Source: Candidatus Jordarchaeum sp. LHC_1308 (GTDB lineage Archaea; Asgardarchaeota; Jordiarchaeia; Jordiarchaeales; Freyrarchaeaceae). From it: 35,260 nt of DNA. The translations under genes and the position numbers were made by a program. The notes under the pieces were generated by a model. The model was given only the letters and a program-made list of their open reading frames with translations, made no database searches and was not told where the DNA came from. The first letter of the stretch is position 1. Each line of letters starts with the position of its first letter. The DNA is taken from positions 1 through 35,260 of the forward strand of contig JAHLWX010000011.1 of the NCBI GenBank assembly GCA_019057675.1. The letters run 5' to 3'. Shown piece by piece: positions 32,575 to 35,260 of this stretch.

Positions 32575-33252
32575 GTGAGAGTTACATTATCCCCCGCGGC
32601 TTTATCAAAGGTTTTCTATGTGGCGCTTAGTAACAGGGAGGTTGAAGTGGCAGGTTTTCTCTTAGGGCAAGTGAGGGAAGATCAAGTTCTAGTGATTGAT
32701 AGTTTATGGGTTGGTAGTAGAGGGGGAAAAGCCCATGTAGAACTCGACTTTAATGTCATGGCTAAAGTAGTTGAGGAGCTGGAGAAGAATGGGAAAGACG
32801 AAGTTATAGTCGGATGGTGGCACAGTCACCCAGGGATGGGAGCGGATTTCATGTCAGCGATAGATGTTAAAACGCAATATGTTTGGCAATCACTTTTCCC
32901 GTATGCTATAGCACTTATCGTTGATCCAGCAGAATATGAAAAGGGGGGGATTAGTGAAAAAAGTTGTAGACTTTACAGGATAGCAAACAGTGAATATGAG
33001 GCTATCCCCTTCGATATGACGTTAGAATTAGATGACTTATCACATACGGGCTTGAAGTCTCTCCAAAGAACTTTAAGGAGAGGTGTTGGAGTTACTTTAA
33101 CACGGATGGGAGAGGAAACTTACAAGGAAAGGTTTACTAAAAGAACGAGAGAACTAATTGTACTTGCTCTTTCAATTTGGATAATAATATTTATTCTTCT
33201 TTTATGGGCTCTCTTTCACGTATTTTCTTACATGAAAAAACGTGAGGAATGA
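32575..33252 (+). CDS. JAMM/MPN metalloprotease-like protein with C-terminal membrane anchor
   Basis: 225 residues starting at GTG 32575, 8 nt after GGGAGG; the ATG two bases earlier leads straight into a stop. The JAMM zinc site is complete: Glu24 in EVEVAGFLLG, then WWHSHPGMGADFMSAID with His83, His85, Ser94 and Asp97. Such enzymes remove ubiquitin-like modifiers (Rpn11, archaeal HvJAMM1) or cut related bonds. Residues about 190-218 (LIVLALSIWIIIFILLLWALF) form one membrane helix followed by KKREE, so the catalytic domain probably faces the cytoplasm as a tail-anchored protein. Between the two is a basic linker with several Arg. No ubiquitin-like, E1 or E2 gene is in the window. Confidence 0.88.
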   Translation: MRVTLSPAALSKVFYVALSNREVEVAGFLLGQVREDQVLVIDSLWVGSRGGKAHVELDFNVMAKVVEELEKNGKDEVIVGWWHSHPGMGADFMSAIDVKTQYVWQSLFPYAIALIVDPAEYEKGGISEKSCRLYRIANSEYEAIPFDMTLELDDLSHTGLKSLQRTLRRGVGVTLTRMGEETYKERFTKRTRELIVLALSIWIIIFILLLWALFHVFSYMKKREE

Positions 33253-33311
33253 TTCCCTTCACTTGAAAATGCAGGTTTTGCGTTACATTGAAAATGTGGG
33301 GATAATATGTT

Positions 33312-35044
<1,733 letters not shown>

Positions 35045-35113
35045 TAATGTCACCTTTCCCTGCCAGTACCATGCAAGGCAGTGATAGTGGATAGGGGTTA
35101 AAAAATTTTTTGA

Positions 35114-35260
35114 CTAGTAGAGAGCGAAATCCAGAACTCTACCGCACGAACAACTCCTTTCTTTGGGAATTGCCTCAATGACCTTATAGAGTAGCTTTCT
35201 CACTTTTTCTATGTTCTCGCGCATACTCTTTGCAACCTGTTCCGCTGTGACTGGTCTTAC
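35114..35260 (-). CDS. Unrecognised protein, C-terminal 48 residues (5' end outside window)
   Basis: A minus-strand frame is open to the right edge and ends at TAG 35114-35116. It reads VRPVTAEQVAKSMRENIEKV, then a helical segment RKLLYKVIEAIPKE, then CSCGRVLDFALY with a C-x-C. I cannot name the family from this tail. It is not the end of EF-1A. It lies about 70 bases upstream of uS10 on the same strand. Confidence 0.55.
   Translation of the reverse strand, partial: VRPVTAEQVAKSMRENIEKVRKLLYKVIEAIPKERSCSCGRVLDFALY

Noticed and set aside
35114-35260. End of the EF-1A gene, expected upstream of uS10
   Set aside because: The terminal residues (CSCGRVLDFALY) do not resemble the EF-1A C-terminus.

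Overview
The window is archaeal: compact genes on both strands, Shine-Dalgarno-type starts including many TTG/GTG, TATA boxes about 30 nt before the tRNA genes, archaeal information-processing genes (RIO1, Pno1-like KH protein, SmAP3-like Lsm, uL23, uS10, RadB, archaeal LeuRS and TrpRS, methanogen-type SerRS) and CarS for ether-lipid synthesis. Two in-frame UGA codons read most simply as selenocysteine, each followed by a stem-loop resembling a eukaryotic SECIS element. With a Rag-like GTPase, an arrestin-like protein and a JAMM protein, this points to an Asgard-type archaeon. However, all five tRNA genes appear to carry two or three introns at non-canonical positions, a habit best known from thermophilic TACK archaea. 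I hold the lineage open: Asgard first, deep TACK second.

Layout. 1-5.0 kb: end of RIO1 kinase, overlapping KH protein, intron-bearing tRNA-Leu, ADP-forming acyl-CoA synthetase beta subunit, GPN GTPase, a 47-residue zinc-finger protein, CarS and RadB. 5.1-9.4 kb: Clp1-type polynucleotide kinase and a 2-oxoacid:ferredoxin oxidoreductase operon (beta, gamma-delta fusion, alpha). 9.7-13.8 kb: Lsm, uL23, Ogg-type glycosylase with an unclear start, a zinc-ribbon/Yip1-like membrane protein and a KaiC-like tandem ATPase. 13.8-19.5 kb: a 600-base gene-free stretch, tRNA-Asp and tRNA-Pro, SerRS and LeuRS.

19.7-24.1 kb (+ strand): HdrA with Sec204, SECIS, MvhD with Sec16, SECIS, then an FrhB-family Fe-S protein with an N-terminal winged-helix-like region. 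This looks like an electron-transfer module linking flavin, iron-sulfur and possibly F420 or ferredoxin chemistry. No HdrB, HdrC or hydrogenase subunit lies in the window.

24.2-32.1 kb (- strand): six closely spaced genes, read right to left: CBS-pair protein, a protein with a possible longin-like N-region and a beta domain, secreted and membrane-anchored gingipain-like protease, second FrhB-family protein, Rag/Gtr-like GTPase, arrestin-like protein. The C-terminal beta domain recurs in three of the six products (FrhB-type, longin-like, and more distantly arrestin-like), so they probably act together. This is the best candidate for an undescribed system: a GTPase/arrestin-like, membrane-linked redox or signalling complex.

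32.3-35.3 kb: tRNA-Glu, a tail-anchored JAMM protein, TrpRS, a probable tRNA-Thr, uS10, and the 3' end of an unrecognised gene running off the window. I saw no rRNA, CRISPR array or insertion sequence.
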